A DNA stretch of 22,864 nt, taken from positions 1-22,864 of the forward strand of contig JAEWNN010000106.1 in the NCBI GenBank assembly GCA_023457035.1. The letters are read 5' to 3'. Both the position numbers and the translations under genes were made by a program. Below the pieces are notes generated by a model. It did not search any database. It was given only the letters and a program-made list of their open reading frames with translations, and was not told where the DNA came from. This DNA is from Verrucomicrobiota bacterium. GTDB taxonomy: Bacteria; Verrucomicrobiota; Verrucomicrobiia; Opitutales; Opitutaceae. Positions 7,654 through 16,744 of the stretch are shown here, one piece after another (position 1 is the first letter of the stretch; each line of letters begins with the position of its first letter).

Positions 7654-10386
7654 ATGAACCTTCGTCGCTACCCTCTCGTCCTCGCCGCGTTCGTCCTCGG
7701 TTTCGCCGCCCCCGCATCCGTCGGTTCCCCCGACTCGCCGCGTGAGCGCCTCTCGCTCAACGACGGCTGGCGCTTCCAGCAGGACGATCCGCCCGGCAAC
7801 ACCACTCCTCTGCTCTACGATGTGCGGCCCGAACTGAAGGATCCGAAGGAGAACCAGGTCGCCGACGCGCGCCCAGAGGAGGCCGAGAAGCTCGCCGCGG
7901 CCGGGCGCTCAGTGCTCAAACCGTGGATCCTTCCGACCGGCAACGCCTTCATCAAGGACCCGGCCCGCCGCCACACCCGCCCCGAGGGGGACCCGGGCGC
8001 CGACGTGCCGTACGTGCTGTCGAGCTTCGACGACAGCACTTGGCGCCGCGTCGACCTCCCGCACGACTGGGCGATCGAAGGGCCGTTCCTCGAGACCGGC
8101 GACTTCGGCGGCATGGGGCGGCTGCCGAGCTGGGGCATCGGCTGGTACCGGAAGAGGTTGGTCATCCCGGCGGTTGACGCCGGCAAGCGCATCATCCTCG
8201 AGATCGACGGCGCCATGTCCTACGCCGCGGTGTGGATCAACGGCCGTCTCGTCGGCGGCTGGCCCTTCGGCTACACCTCGTGGCAGGTCGACCTCACGCC
8301 GTACGTGAACTTCGGCGGCACGAACCAACTCGCCATCCGCCTCGACAACCCGCCGGCCTCCTCGCGCTGGTATCCGGGCGGCGGCATCTATCGCAACGTC
8401 TGGCTCACCAAGACCCGGCCCGTCCACGTCGGCCAGTGGGGCACCTTTGTCACCGCGCGCGACGTCGCCCCGGCCGCAGCCACCCTCGATCTCGCCGTCA
8501 CCGTCGCCAATGCCACCGCGGCCGATACCACCGTGCGTGTCGCCACCGAGGTCTTCGCACTCGATGCCACCGGAGAGAAGACCGGCGCCGCGGTCGCCAG
8601 CTTCGCACCGGCCGTGCAGTCGATCGCCGCCGGAGCCAGCGCGACCGTCAACAGCACCACCACCCTCGCCAGCCCCAAACTCTGGGGACCGCCGCCGACA
8701 CAGCAGCCACATCGTTACGTCGCCGTCACCACCGTCACGCAGGACGGCAAGACCGTCGACGTGTACGAGACGCGTTTCGGCATCCGCTCGCTCCGTTTCG
8801 ACGCAAACCAGGGGCTGCTCGTCAACGGCGAGCGCATCCAGATCCGTGGCGTCAACCAGCACCACGACCTCGGCGCGCTCGGCGTCGCCTTCAACGTGCG
8901 CGCCGCCCAACGCCAGCTGGAGATGCTGCGCGAGCTCGGCTGCAACGCCATCCGCATGAGCCACAACCCGCCCGCGCCCGAACTGCTCGAGCTCACCGAT
9001 GCGATGGGCTTCCTCGTCTACAACGAGTCGTTCGACTGCTGGGAGCGGAAGAAGACCCCGCTGGATTTCCACCTCATCTTCCCCGACTGGCACGAGCAGG
9101 ATCTGCGCGCCCTCGTCCGCCGCGACCGCAACCACCCCTCGGTGGTCCTCTGGAGCGTGGGCAACGAGGTCGGCGAGCAGTACACCGACGCGGCCGGCGC
9201 CGTGATCGCCCGTCGCCTCTGCGACATCGTGCACGAGGAGGACCCCACCCGGCCCACCAGCGCCGCGATGAATTACGCCAAGCCCCACATGCCCCTGCCG
9301 GCTGAGCTCGACGTCATCAGCCTCAACTACCAGGGCGAAGGCATCCGGCAGGACCCGATGTTCGAAGGCACCGAGCGCATCCGCACTCCGCCGCAATACG
9401 ACGCCTTCCGCGCCCGCTTTCCCGACAAGGTCGTCCTCAGCAGCGAGACCGCCTCGGCCTTCAGCACCCGCGGCACCTACCTGTTCCCCGTCACCGCGAA
9501 AAACAGCGACATCGTGCGCGACGGCCGCGGCGGCGACGACCGCAACCACACCGTCACCGCGTACGAGCTGCACGCCGTCGACTTCGGGTCCTCCGCGGAG
9601 AAGGTCTTCGGCCAGATCGCGCGGCATCCCTTCGTCGCCGGCGAATTCGTGTGGACCGGGTGGGACCACCTCGGCGAGCCCACGCCCTACTACACCTCGC
9701 GCAGCTCATATTGCGGCATCATCGACATGGCCGGCTTCCGGAAGGACCGGTTCTATCTCTACCAGTCGCACTGGCGGCCCGAGCTGCCGATGGCGCACAT
9801 CCTCCCGCACTGGAACTGGCCGGAACGCGTCGGCCAGGTCACGCCGGTCCATGTGTTCACCTCCGGCGACGAGGCCGAACTCTTCCTCAATGGCCGCTCG
9901 CTCGGCCGAAAGCAGAAGGGACCGTACGAATACCGCCTGCGCTGGGACGATGTCGTCTACGCGCCCGGCACCCTCGAGGTCGTGGCGTACAAGAACGGCC
10001 AGCGCTGGGCCAACGACACCGTGAAGACCACCGGCGAATCCATCGCCCTCGCCGCGGCACCGGATCGCTCCGAGATCCGCGCCGATGGGCGCGACCTGGC
10101 GTTTGTCACTGTGCGCATCGTCGATGCCGACGGTGTCACCGTCCCCCGCACGAACCACCCGCTCCACTTCAGTGTCGAGGGTCCGGGCGAGTTCGTCGCC
10201 GCCGACAACGGCGACCCGACCAGCTTCGAGCCGTTCCAGGCGCCGCAGCGCAAGGCCTTCAACGGCCTCTGCCAGGTCATTCTCCGCGCAAGACCGGGAC
10301 AGACCGGGGAGATCACGCTCACCATCAAGGCCGACGGCCTGCGGGACGGCGTCGCTGTCGTCCGGACGGTGCCGGCCGTCCAGTAG
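7654..10386 (+). CDS. Secreted glycoside hydrolase family 2 enzyme (beta-galactosidase-like)
   Basis: The ATG at 7654 begins a signal peptide (MNLRRYPLVLAAFVLGFAAPASVG) of a 910-residue protein. Domains: GH2 sugar-binding jelly roll at ~30-250 (RVDLPHDWAIEGPF, YPGGGIYRNVWL); an Ig-like domain at ~260-370; a TIM barrel at ~370-690 with 'IRGVNQHHD...NAIRMSHNPP'; the acid/base E505 in LWSVGNEVGEQ; and the nucleophile E598 in VLSSETASAF. A DUF4982-like module (VFTSGDEAELFLNGRSLG) and a C-terminal Ig-like domain follow. Both catalytic glutamates are present, so the enzyme should be active, cleaving a beta-linked terminal sugar outside the cytoplasm. The GH2/DUF4982 arrangement is usual in beta-galactosidases, but substrate specificity within GH2 varies and cannot be fixed here. 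It is transcribed away from a two-component system that may control it. The leader is pyrimidine-rich with no Shine-Dalgarno sequence. Confidence 0.93.
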   Translation: MNLRRYPLVLAAFVLGFAAPASVGSPDSPRERLSLNDGWRFQQDDPPGNTTPLLYDVRPELKDPKENQVADARPEEAEKLAAAGRSVLKPWILPTGNAFIKDPARRHTRPEGDPGADVPYVLSSFDDSTWRRVDLPHDWAIEGPFLETGDFGGMGRLPSWGIGWYRKRLVIPAVDAGKRIILEIDGAMSYAAVWINGRLVGGWPFGYTSWQVDLTPYVNFGGTNQLAIRLDNPPASSRWYPGGGIYRNVWLTKTRPVHVGQWGTFVTARDVAPAAATLDLAVTVANATAADTTVRVATEVFALDATGEKTGAAVASFAPAVQSIAAGASATVNSTTTLASPKLWGPPPTQQPHRYVAVTTVTQDGKTVDVYETRFGIRSLRFDANQGLLVNGERIQIRGVNQHHDLGALGVAFNVRAAQRQLEMLRELGCNAIRMSHNPPAPELLELTDAMGFLVYNESFDCWERKKTPLDFHLIFPDWHEQDLRALVRRDRNHPSVVLWSVGNEVGEQYTDAAGAVIARRLCDIVHEEDPTRPTSAAMNYAKPHMPLPAELDVISLNYQGEGIRQDPMFEGTERIRTPPQYDAFRARFPDKVVLSSETASAFSTRGTYLFPVTAKNSDIVRDGRGGDDRNHTVTAYELHAVDFGSSAEKVFGQIARHPFVAGEFVWTGWDHLGEPTPYYTSRSSYCGIIDMAGFRKDRFYLYQSHWRPELPMAHILPHWNWPERVGQVTPVHVFTSGDEAELFLNGRSLGRKQKGPYEYRLRWDDVVYAPGTLEVVAYKNGQRWANDTVKTTGESIALAAAPDRSEIRADGRDLAFVTVRIVDADGVTVPRTNHPLHFSVEGPGEFVAADNGDPTSFEPFQAPQRKAFNGLCQVILRARPGQTGEITLTIKADGLRDGVAVVRTVPAVQ

Positions 10387-10400
10387 CTGCCGCAACGATC

Positions 10401-10446
10401 CGACTGTCGCGCCCGGACTGCCCCGCGGTCCGGGCGCAGTCGTTTT
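10401..10446 (+). terminator. Intrinsic terminator of the GH2 gene
   Basis: A perfect 10-bp stem, GCGCCCGGAC at 10409-10418 paired with GTCCGGGCGC at 10428-10437 (9-nt loop), is extended by CGACT/AGTCG around a 3-nt bulge. TTTT follows at 10443-10446. It begins 15 bp after the GH2 stop codon. Confidence 0.8.
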
Positions 10447-10505
10447 CGGCTCGGTCGCCACGGACCGGCGACGCGCACAAGGCAACCGCAGCCGAAGCAA
10501 TCGCC

Positions 10506-10537
10506 TGTGCCGGAAACGAAAGCCTTGGCGGCTTTCG
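10506..10537 (-). terminator. Intrinsic terminator of smc
   Basis: A perfect 8-bp stem (CGAAAGCC at 10517-10524, GGCTTTCG at 10530-10537, 5-nt loop) is followed on the minus strand by GTTTCCGG. It lies about 45 bp beyond the smc stop codon and faces the GH2 terminator, so the two convergent units each carry their own. Confidence 0.6.
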
Positions 10538-10581
10538 CTACGCCGGGCAGCCGCGCGGGCCGGCGGTGCCGCCAAGCCCGC

Positions 10582-13500
10582 TCAGTTCGCGCCCGCCTCG
10601 ATGTTGGCGGGCTCGGTGGCGGAGGGCAGCGCGGCCTCGCGGCCGGCAGCATGCGTGGCACGCACCGACTCGGCGATCGGCGTGAGCAGTCCGGAATCGG
10701 AGTGCGCCTCCTGGTTGAAGCGCATCGACACCGTCTTGGACACACCGCGTTCCTGCATCGTCACGCCGTAGATCGCGTTGGCGGCCGCCACCGTGCGCTT
10801 GTTGTGCGTGATGATGATGAACTGCGAGCTCGCGATGAACTGCTTGAGCAGCGTGGTGAAGCGCTCGATGTTCGACTCGTCGAGCGGCGCATCCAGTTCG
10901 TCGAGCAAGCAGAACGGGCTGGGCTTCACCAGATACAGGGCGAAGAGCAGCGCCACGGCGGTGAGCGTCTTCTGGCCGCCGGAGAGCAGCGTGAGGCTGT
11001 TGAGCTTCGTGCCGGGCGGTTGCGCGACGATCTCGATGCCGCTCTCGAGCGGGTCGTCCTGCGTGATGAGCTGCAGGTCGCAATTGCCGCCGTTGAACAG
11101 CGTCTGGAAGGTGAACGCGAAGTTCTTGCGGATCTGCTCGAAGGTGAGCGCGAACTGCTTGAGCGAGGTCGCGTTGATCTCGTCGATCGCCTTGAGCAGC
11201 TGATCCTTCGAGGCGATCAGGTCGTCGCTCTGCGTCTTCAGGAAGTCGTAACGCTGCTTGAGTTCGGCGTACTCCTCGATGGCGACGAGGTTGACCGCGC
11301 CCATGCTGTTGAGGCGCTGGCGCAGGGCCTGCACCTCGCTGCGGATCTGGTCCCAGTTGGTCTGGTCCAGCGCGGCGAGCTGCTCCTCGGTCGGCTCCCC
11401 ACGGGGCTCCTTGGCCTTGCGGCTGCGGCGCGGTTTGGCGGCGGCTTCCGCGGGCGCGGAGCCGTCGGCGGGCACCACGGCGGTTGACGTGTCCGCGGGC
11501 TTCGCGTTCTCCTCATCCTCGTCCTCGTCGAGGTCGAGCGGCTTGAGGCCCTCGGGCTCGTCGTCGGACTTCCAGAACTCTAGGCGCCAGTTCACCTCGC
11601 CCAGATCGATCGAGAACTCGCGCATCGCCTCCTCGGCGAGGAAGCGGGAGCGAGCCTTGTGCTCGGTGTAGCGGATCTCGCACTGGCTCAGCTCGCCGGC
11701 CGAGGCCTCGGCCTGGTTGCGCAACGTGCTCTGCTCGCCCTCGACCGCGCTCACCGTCTGCTCGAGCTCGGAAAGTTCGCGACGGATCGACTCGACCTGC
11801 TCCTGCGCCACGGCCTGCGTACGCGCGAGTTCCTCGACTCGCGCGGCCTGCCCCTGCTCGGCGGCCTCGAGCTCCGCGACCTGCGCGCCCCACATTTCGA
11901 GTTCGCTGCGGCGCTGCTCCAGCAACTCCGCCAGCTGCGCACGGCGCTTCACCATCTCGCCCAGGCCGCGGTCGATGATCTCGACGCGTTGCCGGCGCTC
12001 CGCCAACTCGAGGCGGGCCATGCCCAGCTTCTCGCGCTGCTCGTCGCGCGCGGTGCGCACCTCGACGATTTTCGCCTCGTTGGCGGCGATGGACTCGCGG
12101 CCGAGCGTGATGGCCTTGTCGACTTCGACGAGCGCGAGCTGCGCCTTGGCGAAACGCGCCTCGGCCTCCTGCCGCATCGACTCGATGCTCTGCACGTCGC
12201 GCTCCAACCGCGCCACGCGTTGCTCGGCTTCGTCGAGCGCACGCTGGCCGGATTTCTCCTCCGCCTGCGCGGTGGCGACGGCCTCGTTGGCCGTCTGCAC
12301 CTCGGTGCGTTTGTCGGCCAGCAGCTGCTCGATGGCGGCCAGCTCGGCGGTGATCTGGTCGATCGCGGCCTTCTGCTGGTCGTGCTGCTCCTGCTCCTTC
12401 GCGACCTCGCGCGCGGTCTCGCGGATGTCGATCTCGCGCTGGACGATGCTGGAGCCCGGCCGCTTCTGGTAGCCGCCGAACACCATGCCGCGCCGGTCGA
12501 CCCACTCGCCCTTCGGCGTGGCGACCATGAGGAAACTGAAATCCTGCCGCTGGGCCCAGAACCCGAGGAACTGCTCCAGCGAGTCGGCCACGTAGCACGA
12601 GGCGAGCACGCTGTGCAGCGGATGCCCGGAGCAATCGTCGGTGAAAACCGAAGTCGCCGGCCGCAGGCACGCCGGCAGCTCGGCCGGGGCGGACGCGGAC
12701 ACCGGCTCCGGCGCCGGGACCTTCAGGTAGGCGCTGCCGACCTTGTCGTTCTCCAGGCGGGCCAGGATCGCCTGCGCCGTGGCGAGGTCGGCCACGTGCA
12801 CGGCCTCGACCGCCGCCCCAAGCAGCGCCTCGGCGGCCTTGGCGTATTCGGGACGAAAATCCACGCCGTGCGTGAGCGCGCTGAACGAGGCGCCGCCGCC
12901 CAGGTCGGTGAGGCGGCCCTGCAGCAGCGCCTTCGCGCCTTCGCCGAAGCCTTCCCACTTCTCCTGCAACTGCTGGAGCAGCTTCAGGCGCGCGTGCTTC
13001 TGCGCGAGCGAGCGGTCGATCTCCTGCAGGCGGCGCTGCGCGTCGCGAAACTTACCGGTCGTCTCCTGCACGCCCCGCTGGGCGTCGGCGACCTCCTGTT
13101 GCACAGTCTGCACCGCGGAGCGCGCGCTGGCCGCGGCCACGCGCAGCATCTCAAGGGCGGCGGTCGCCTCCTCGCGCTGCGCCATCGCGCCGGCCATGTC
13201 GCCCTGCAACTGCTCGTGGCGAGCCACGGCGGTCTTCTGGTCGACCTCGAGCGCCGAGCAGTCGGTGCGCAGGCGCGCGACGCGGCTCTCGAGCTCGAGC
13301 AGCTGGAACTTCTCCTTCTGCACGAGCTGCTCCAGGCGGTTGAGCTCGCCCTCGGCGAGCGCGAGCTCGCGGTTCTTCGCCTGGAACGCTGCATCGGACT
13401 CGCCGAGCAGGTTGAGCTGCATCTGCCGATCCTGCTGCCCGCTGGTCGCCTGGTCGGAGACCTCCTTGAGCTGCATCTCCAGCTCGCCGAGATCGTCGTT

Positions 13501-14463
13501 GGCCGAGGCGATGCGGTCGCGCAGGCCCTGGCCCTTGACCTCGTTGAGATGGATCTGGTTGGCCGCCTGCTCGCGCTCGGAGCGCAGGTCGAACACCGCC
13601 TGCTGCGCCTCCTGCACACGCTGGTTGAGCTCCGTGCGCCGCGCCTTCTGCGCCTCGAGCGACGACTGGTGCTCCTGCAGCAGCGAACGCCGGGTGTCGG
13701 CCTCGCCGCGCAACACCTGCAGGCGGCCCGAGAGCTCGTCGAGCACGCCGCGCAGTTGCTGGTACTGGAAACCGTCATGCGCGAGCGCGAGGTGTCGCAG
13801 CCGATGGTTGAGCCGGCGGAACCGCATCGCCTTCGACGCCTGGCGCTTGAGGCTGCCGATCTGCCGACCGACCTCGCTGACAACGTCCGCCACGCGGGCG
13901 AGGTTCTGCTCGGTGAGCGCGAGCTTGCCGAGCGCCTCGCGGCGCTGCGCCTTGTAGCGCGTGATGCCGGCAGCCTCCTCGAAGACCGCGCGGCGCTCGT
14001 CGGGCTTGGACGAAAGGATCTGGTCGATCTGGCCCTGGGCCATGATCGAGTAGGAGGTCCGGCCGATGCCGGTATCCATGAAAAGCTTCTGGATGTCCTT
14101 CAGGCGGCACGGCTGGCCGTTGAGATGATACTCGCTCGAGCCGTCGCGCGACACGCGGCGGGTGATCTCGACCTCGTGGAAATCCATGCCCAGCGCCTGC
14201 TCGCAATCCGTGAGCAGCAACGACACCTCGCACATCGAGTGCGGCTTGCGCGTGTCGGTACCCTCGAAAATGACGTCGTGCATCTTGCCACCGCGCAGCG
14301 CCTTCGCGCTCTGCTCGCCAAGCACCCAGCGGATCGAGTCCGCGATGTTGCTTTTGCCGCAGCCGTTGGGCCCGACGATGACGGTCACGCCCGGCTCGAA
14401 GCGAAGTTCGGTCGGGTCGGCGAAGCTCTTAAAACCGTGCAGTTTGAGGGCCTTGAGGTACAT
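10582..14463 (-). CDS. smc: Chromosome segregation protein SMC
   Basis: This 1293-residue ATPase starts with the canonical MYLKALKLHGFKSFAD. Walker A is GPNGCGKS at 31-38. It is followed by the first coiled-coil arm, a hinge at ~505-670 (GEGAKALLQG...VDRRGMVFGGYQ), the returning arm, and a C-terminal head with the ABC signature LSGGQ at 1160-1164 and Walker B CLLDELDAP with D1188/E1189. SMC forms an ATP-driven ring with ScpA and ScpB that compacts and separates the chromosome; neither partner is in this window. The protein is longer than the usual ~1150-1200 residues. Part of the excess is a charged, low-complexity insertion at ~970-1025: a Glu/Asp run, an Ala/Pro-rich part, then a Lys/Arg cluster. 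It sits just before the conserved LNSMGAVNLVAIEEY segment, where the coil returns to the head. The start has no Shine-Dalgarno sequence. Confidence 0.97.
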   Translation of the reverse strand: MYLKALKLHGFKSFADPTELRFEPGVTVIVGPNGCGKSNIADSIRWVLGEQSAKALRGGKMHDVIFEGTDTRKPHSMCEVSLLLTDCEQALGMDFHEVEITRRVSRDGSSEYHLNGQPCRLKDIQKLFMDTGIGRTSYSIMAQGQIDQILSSKPDERRAVFEEAAGITRYKAQRREALGKLALTEQNLARVADVVSEVGRQIGSLKRQASKAMRFRRLNHRLRHLALAHDGFQYQQLRGVLDELSGRLQVLRGEADTRRSLLQEHQSSLEAQKARRTELNQRVQEAQQAVFDLRSEREQAANQIHLNEVKGQGLRDRIASANDDLGELEMQLKEVSDQATSGQQDRQMQLNLLGESDAAFQAKNRELALAEGELNRLEQLVQKEKFQLLELESRVARLRTDCSALEVDQKTAVARHEQLQGDMAGAMAQREEATAALEMLRVAAASARSAVQTVQQEVADAQRGVQETTGKFRDAQRRLQEIDRSLAQKHARLKLLQQLQEKWEGFGEGAKALLQGRLTDLGGGASFSALTHGVDFRPEYAKAAEALLGAAVEAVHVADLATAQAILARLENDKVGSAYLKVPAPEPVSASAPAELPACLRPATSVFTDDCSGHPLHSVLASCYVADSLEQFLGFWAQRQDFSFLMVATPKGEWVDRRGMVFGGYQKRPGSSIVQREIDIRETAREVAKEQEQHDQQKAAIDQITAELAAIEQLLADKRTEVQTANEAVATAQAEEKSGQRALDEAEQRVARLERDVQSIESMRQEAEARFAKAQLALVEVDKAITLGRESIAANEAKIVEVRTARDEQREKLGMARLELAERRQRVEIIDRGLGEMVKRRAQLAELLEQRRSELEMWGAQVAELEAAEQGQAARVEELARTQAVAQEQVESIRRELSELEQTVSAVEGEQSTLRNQAEASAGELSQCEIRYTEHKARSRFLAEEAMREFSIDLGEVNWRLEFWKSDDEPEGLKPLDLDEDEDEENAKPADTSTAVVPADGSAPAEAAAKPRRSRKAKEPRGEPTEEQLAALDQTNWDQIRSEVQALRQRLNSMGAVNLVAIEEYAELKQRYDFLKTQSDDLIASKDQLLKAIDEINATSLKQFALTFEQIRKNFAFTFQTLFNGGNCDLQLITQDDPLESGIEIVAQPPGTKLNSLTLLSGGQKTLTAVALLFALYLVKPSPFCLLDELDAPLDESNIERFTTLLKQFIASSQFIIITHNKRTVAAANAIYGVTMQERGVSKTVSMRFNQEAHSDSGLLTPIAESVRATHAAGREAALPSATEPANIEAGAN

Positions 14464-14527
14464 GCGGGAAACGAGGGGAGCGATTCAAGGTCCGCCCCTC
14501 CGCCCCGCAATGGGGAAGTCCGAAAAC

Positions 14528-14572
14528 TTATTCACAGCTGCTCGGAAGTTGCTCCCAATCCGTTGTGAAGAA
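14528..14572. promoter_or_regulatory. DnaA-box-like inverted pair
   Basis: TTATTCACA at 14528-14536 matches the DnaA box consensus TTATNCACA exactly. TGTGAAGAA at 14564-14572 is the opposite orientation with one mismatch. They lie 27 bp apart, about 65-110 bp upstream of the smc start codon. This could be a DnaA-controlled promoter or operator, or an unrelated dyad. Two sites are too few to call an origin. Confidence 0.35.
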
Positions 14573-14807
14573 CTGGAGCTTGCCAACCGCCGTTCCGCAG
14601 CGCTCCGCGCCGGCATCCCCACCGCGAGCCAAGCCCTCCCCACCGGCGTGGCACCGTTCACGGGATGCAGGGGGAGCGCTCGCGCGCCGCAGCGGCGCCG
14701 CGGTATCCACCGGAGCATTCGCCCGGCTCCGGGATCCTGGCCATCCTCGCGCAACAGACGGCCCATGGCAGGGGCGGGCGCCGAGCTGTCTGTCCGCTCG
14801 GCGGTCC

Positions 14808-14827
14808 GTTCTGCCGTACGGTAGAAC
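14808..14827. repeat. Palindrome GTTCT..AGAAC with CCGTACGG core
   Basis: This 20-bp palindrome has a single non-Watson-Crick G/T pair position: GTTCT-g-CCGTACGG-t-AGAAC. The 11-mer CTGCCGTACGG at its centre recurs at 16918-16928 in the spacer before thrS, which suggests a dispersed intergenic element. Confidence 0.5.
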
Positions 14828-14954
14828 GCCGACCGGATCGCGTCGGCTCTGCGCGCGCGCCCCAACAAATTCTCTCTGCCGGCGAACGGCCCGGGCGTTG
14901 GCTCCAGCCGAGCCCACGACGACCAGAGGGCCGCGGCGCAGGATCCCGGACCGC

Positions 14955-16364
14955 TCAGTAGGCCGATTTCGGCGGGAACAACACCTCGCGGATCGTACGC
15001 AACACGATCACGCAATCGAGCACCGGCGTCCAAGACCGGACATACGCGATGTCGTGCTGCGCCCGTTTGAAGAGCAGACTGACGCTGGTGATCTCGCCGC
15101 GATAGCCGTGGCACTGCGCCAAGCCGGTGATGCCCGGCTTCACGAAATGGCGCATGCGATAGTCAGTCACCAGTCGAGCGAACTCGTCGTCGTGCTGCAC
15201 GAGATGCGGCCGGGGACCGGCCACACTCATCTCGCCGAAAAGCACGTTCAGGAACTGCGGAAACTCGTCCAAGCTGGCCCGCCGCAGCAGTCGCCCCAGC
15301 GGGAACACCCGATCGTCGTGGGCGCTCGCCTGCTGCCGCTCGGTCGCCGGATTCTGCGCCGCCACATACATCGTCCGGAATTTGAAGATCAGGAAGGTCT
15401 TCCGGCCCTCGCCGTAACGCAGCTGGCGGAAAAACACCGGGCCGGGGGCCTGAACCCGCTGCACAATCATCACGAACAGTGTCAGCGGCGGGAGCACGAA
15501 GAGCACGACCGGCAGCGCCACCGCGATATCGAAGACGCGCTTGATCCCACGATTGACCGGGTTCTCGAGGGGCTCGCCGCCGTCGCCGATCACGTCGAGC
15601 CCCGAGTCGGTGTGCTCGACGGTCAGCGGCCGCCGATAGCTCTCGCCAAGGTTCTCGACCAAGCGGACACGGCAGCCGGCGTCGCGGGCGACGGCCATCA
15701 CATGCCGGGTCTCGTCGGCGCCGAGGTAGAAGAGAGGAAGGATGATCTGGGAGGCCGGATGCCGTTCGAGAATCGCCGCGAGTTCACCGACCTCACCCAA
15801 GTGCCGCGCCGCGTCGACCGGGCTCTCGCCCTTCTTCAGCACGCAGCCAAGGACATCGACACCAAGCTTCGCCTGCTCGGCGAGCCAGGCATCGAAGCCC
15901 GGCGTGCTGGCCGGAGAACCGACCAAGATGGTCCCGATCGATCGCGACTTGAAGACGAAGTGCGCGATCACCCGGGGCAGAAACCGATTTGCAAACACCA
16001 GCATCACACCGACCAGCACCAGAAACGTGCCGAGGAAGAGGCGGCTGATGTTGGTATCCTTCACCGCAAAGGCCGTGCCGAACAGCACCAGCGCCAGTCG
16101 CGCGATCTGCTGGAAGGTCAGGTATACCACATCGCCCCAGCTCAGCCGCGCAAGCCGGTCGCCCCACCCGAGGTAGATGCGTGCCGCCACGAGCATGCCG
16201 ATGAACGTCGCGAGAAGATAGAGGTTGAGGCTGAATCCCGGCGCCAGCTTCACCCATCCCGTCCACTGGGTGCCAACCGTGAACAGATAGAACCCCGCCG
16301 TGGTCAGGATTGTGACCCAAAGGCCGTGGAGCGAAACGAGGCCATCAAGACGGTTGCGGAGCAT
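14955..16364 (-). CDS. Undecaprenyl-phosphate sugar phosphotransferase (exopolysaccharide initiating enzyme)
   Basis: This 469-residue polyprenyl glycosylphosphotransferase belongs to the WcaJ/PssY type. The N-terminal half has four predicted membrane helices (about 13-30, 46-64, 80-100 and 109-127) and a Rossmann-like segment (~143-260, TILVGSPAST). A fifth membrane segment lies at ~279-303. The C-terminal catalytic domain shows FKFRTM at 327-332, LLRRASLDEFPQ with the acidic pair D366-E367, FGEMSVAGPRPH and KPGITGLAQCHGYRG. Family members transfer a sugar-1-phosphate from UDP-sugar to undecaprenyl phosphate at the inner membrane, the first step of capsule or exopolysaccharide assembly. The sugar is not readable from sequence. 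No other polysaccharide genes lie beside it in the window, so it may act with a distant cluster. The ATG at 16364 fits the family start; there is no Shine-Dalgarno sequence. Confidence 0.93.
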   Translation of the reverse strand: MLRNRLDGLVSLHGLWVTILTTAGFYLFTVGTQWTGWVKLAPGFSLNLYLLATFIGMLVAARIYLGWGDRLARLSWGDVVYLTFQQIARLALVLFGTAFAVKDTNISRLFLGTFLVLVGVMLVFANRFLPRVIAHFVFKSRSIGTILVGSPASTPGFDAWLAEQAKLGVDVLGCVLKKGESPVDAARHLGEVGELAAILERHPASQIILPLFYLGADETRHVMAVARDAGCRVRLVENLGESYRRPLTVEHTDSGLDVIGDGGEPLENPVNRGIKRVFDIAVALPVVLFVLPPLTLFVMIVQRVQAPGPVFFRQLRYGEGRKTFLIFKFRTMYVAAQNPATERQQASAHDDRVFPLGRLLRRASLDEFPQFLNVLFGEMSVAGPRPHLVQHDDEFARLVTDYRMRHFVKPGITGLAQCHGYRGEITSVSLLFKRAQHDIAYVRSWTPVLDCVIVLRTIREVLFPPKSAY

Positions 16365-16576
16365 GTCGGTGGAGCGAGGAGAACAGGTTGAGGACTTTCT
16401 TGCTACAAGTTACCGCCGATCGGTCAGCAAAAGAATCGGGCCCGCCCTACTCGTGCCTTAAGGGTTCCCCCGACCGCCCCTGGTCGCCCCCCGGAAACCC
16501 ACCCAAGTGGGCGCCCCCAACATCTTCCGCCCGGCCCCGCCGGCACCGGAAACGTTCCGACCTCCGGACCCGCCCG

Positions 16577-16615
16577 CTCGCCACCAAATACGCTCACGAC
16601 CGTGAGAGTATTTGG
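16577..16615. repeat. 39-bp hairpin repeat, copy 1
   Basis: Identical over 39 bp to 16745-16783. The core is an inverted repeat: CCAAATAC, a G/A mismatch, CTCACG, loop AC, CGTGAG, then GTATTTGG. In this copy the outer stem extends to CACCAAATAC/GTATTTGGTG (16582-16617). The AT-rich outer arms stand out from the very GC-rich surroundings. Confidence 0.9.
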
Positions 16616-16744
16616 TGAAACCGAGCCTGCTGGTCCGCCCCGTACGCCCCGGTCTCCGGTCGGAGCCACGTCCTTTCGGTCTCGTCAGTCCCTCGGGCCC
16701 GTTGCACGCCGCGGCCGGCCGCCGCCACGTGTGCCCGCCCCGCC

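Larger units (their letters stand above)
14464..14954. other. 491-bp spacer upstream of smc, no gene seen
   Basis: No frame here has a coding signature, and short open frames are shadows of high GC. Visible elements are the DnaA-box-like pair at 14528-14572, a 7-bp stem hairpin (CCGGAGC/GCTCCGG, 9-nt loop) at 14710-14732, a near-perfect 20-bp palindrome at 14808-14827, and a weak hairpin GGCTC/GAGCC at 14900-14914 just past the sugar transferase stop. The smc promoter must lie at the left end on the minus strand, but no convincing hexamers stand out. Confidence 0.5.

Noticed and set aside
7493..7717. N-terminal extension of the sensor kinase
   Set aside because: It is Arg/Gly-rich and overlaps the divergent GH2 start; the ATG at 7492 gives a proper signal-like segment.
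11659..14568. 969-codon plus-strand open frame opposite smc
   Set aside because: It mirrors the SMC coiled coil and is Leu/Arg/Ala-rich without motifs; the minus strand has full SMC catalytic motifs.
14528..14572. Replication origin
   Set aside because: Only one perfect and one imperfect DnaA box, no AT-rich unwinding region and no dnaA, dnaN or gidA nearby.
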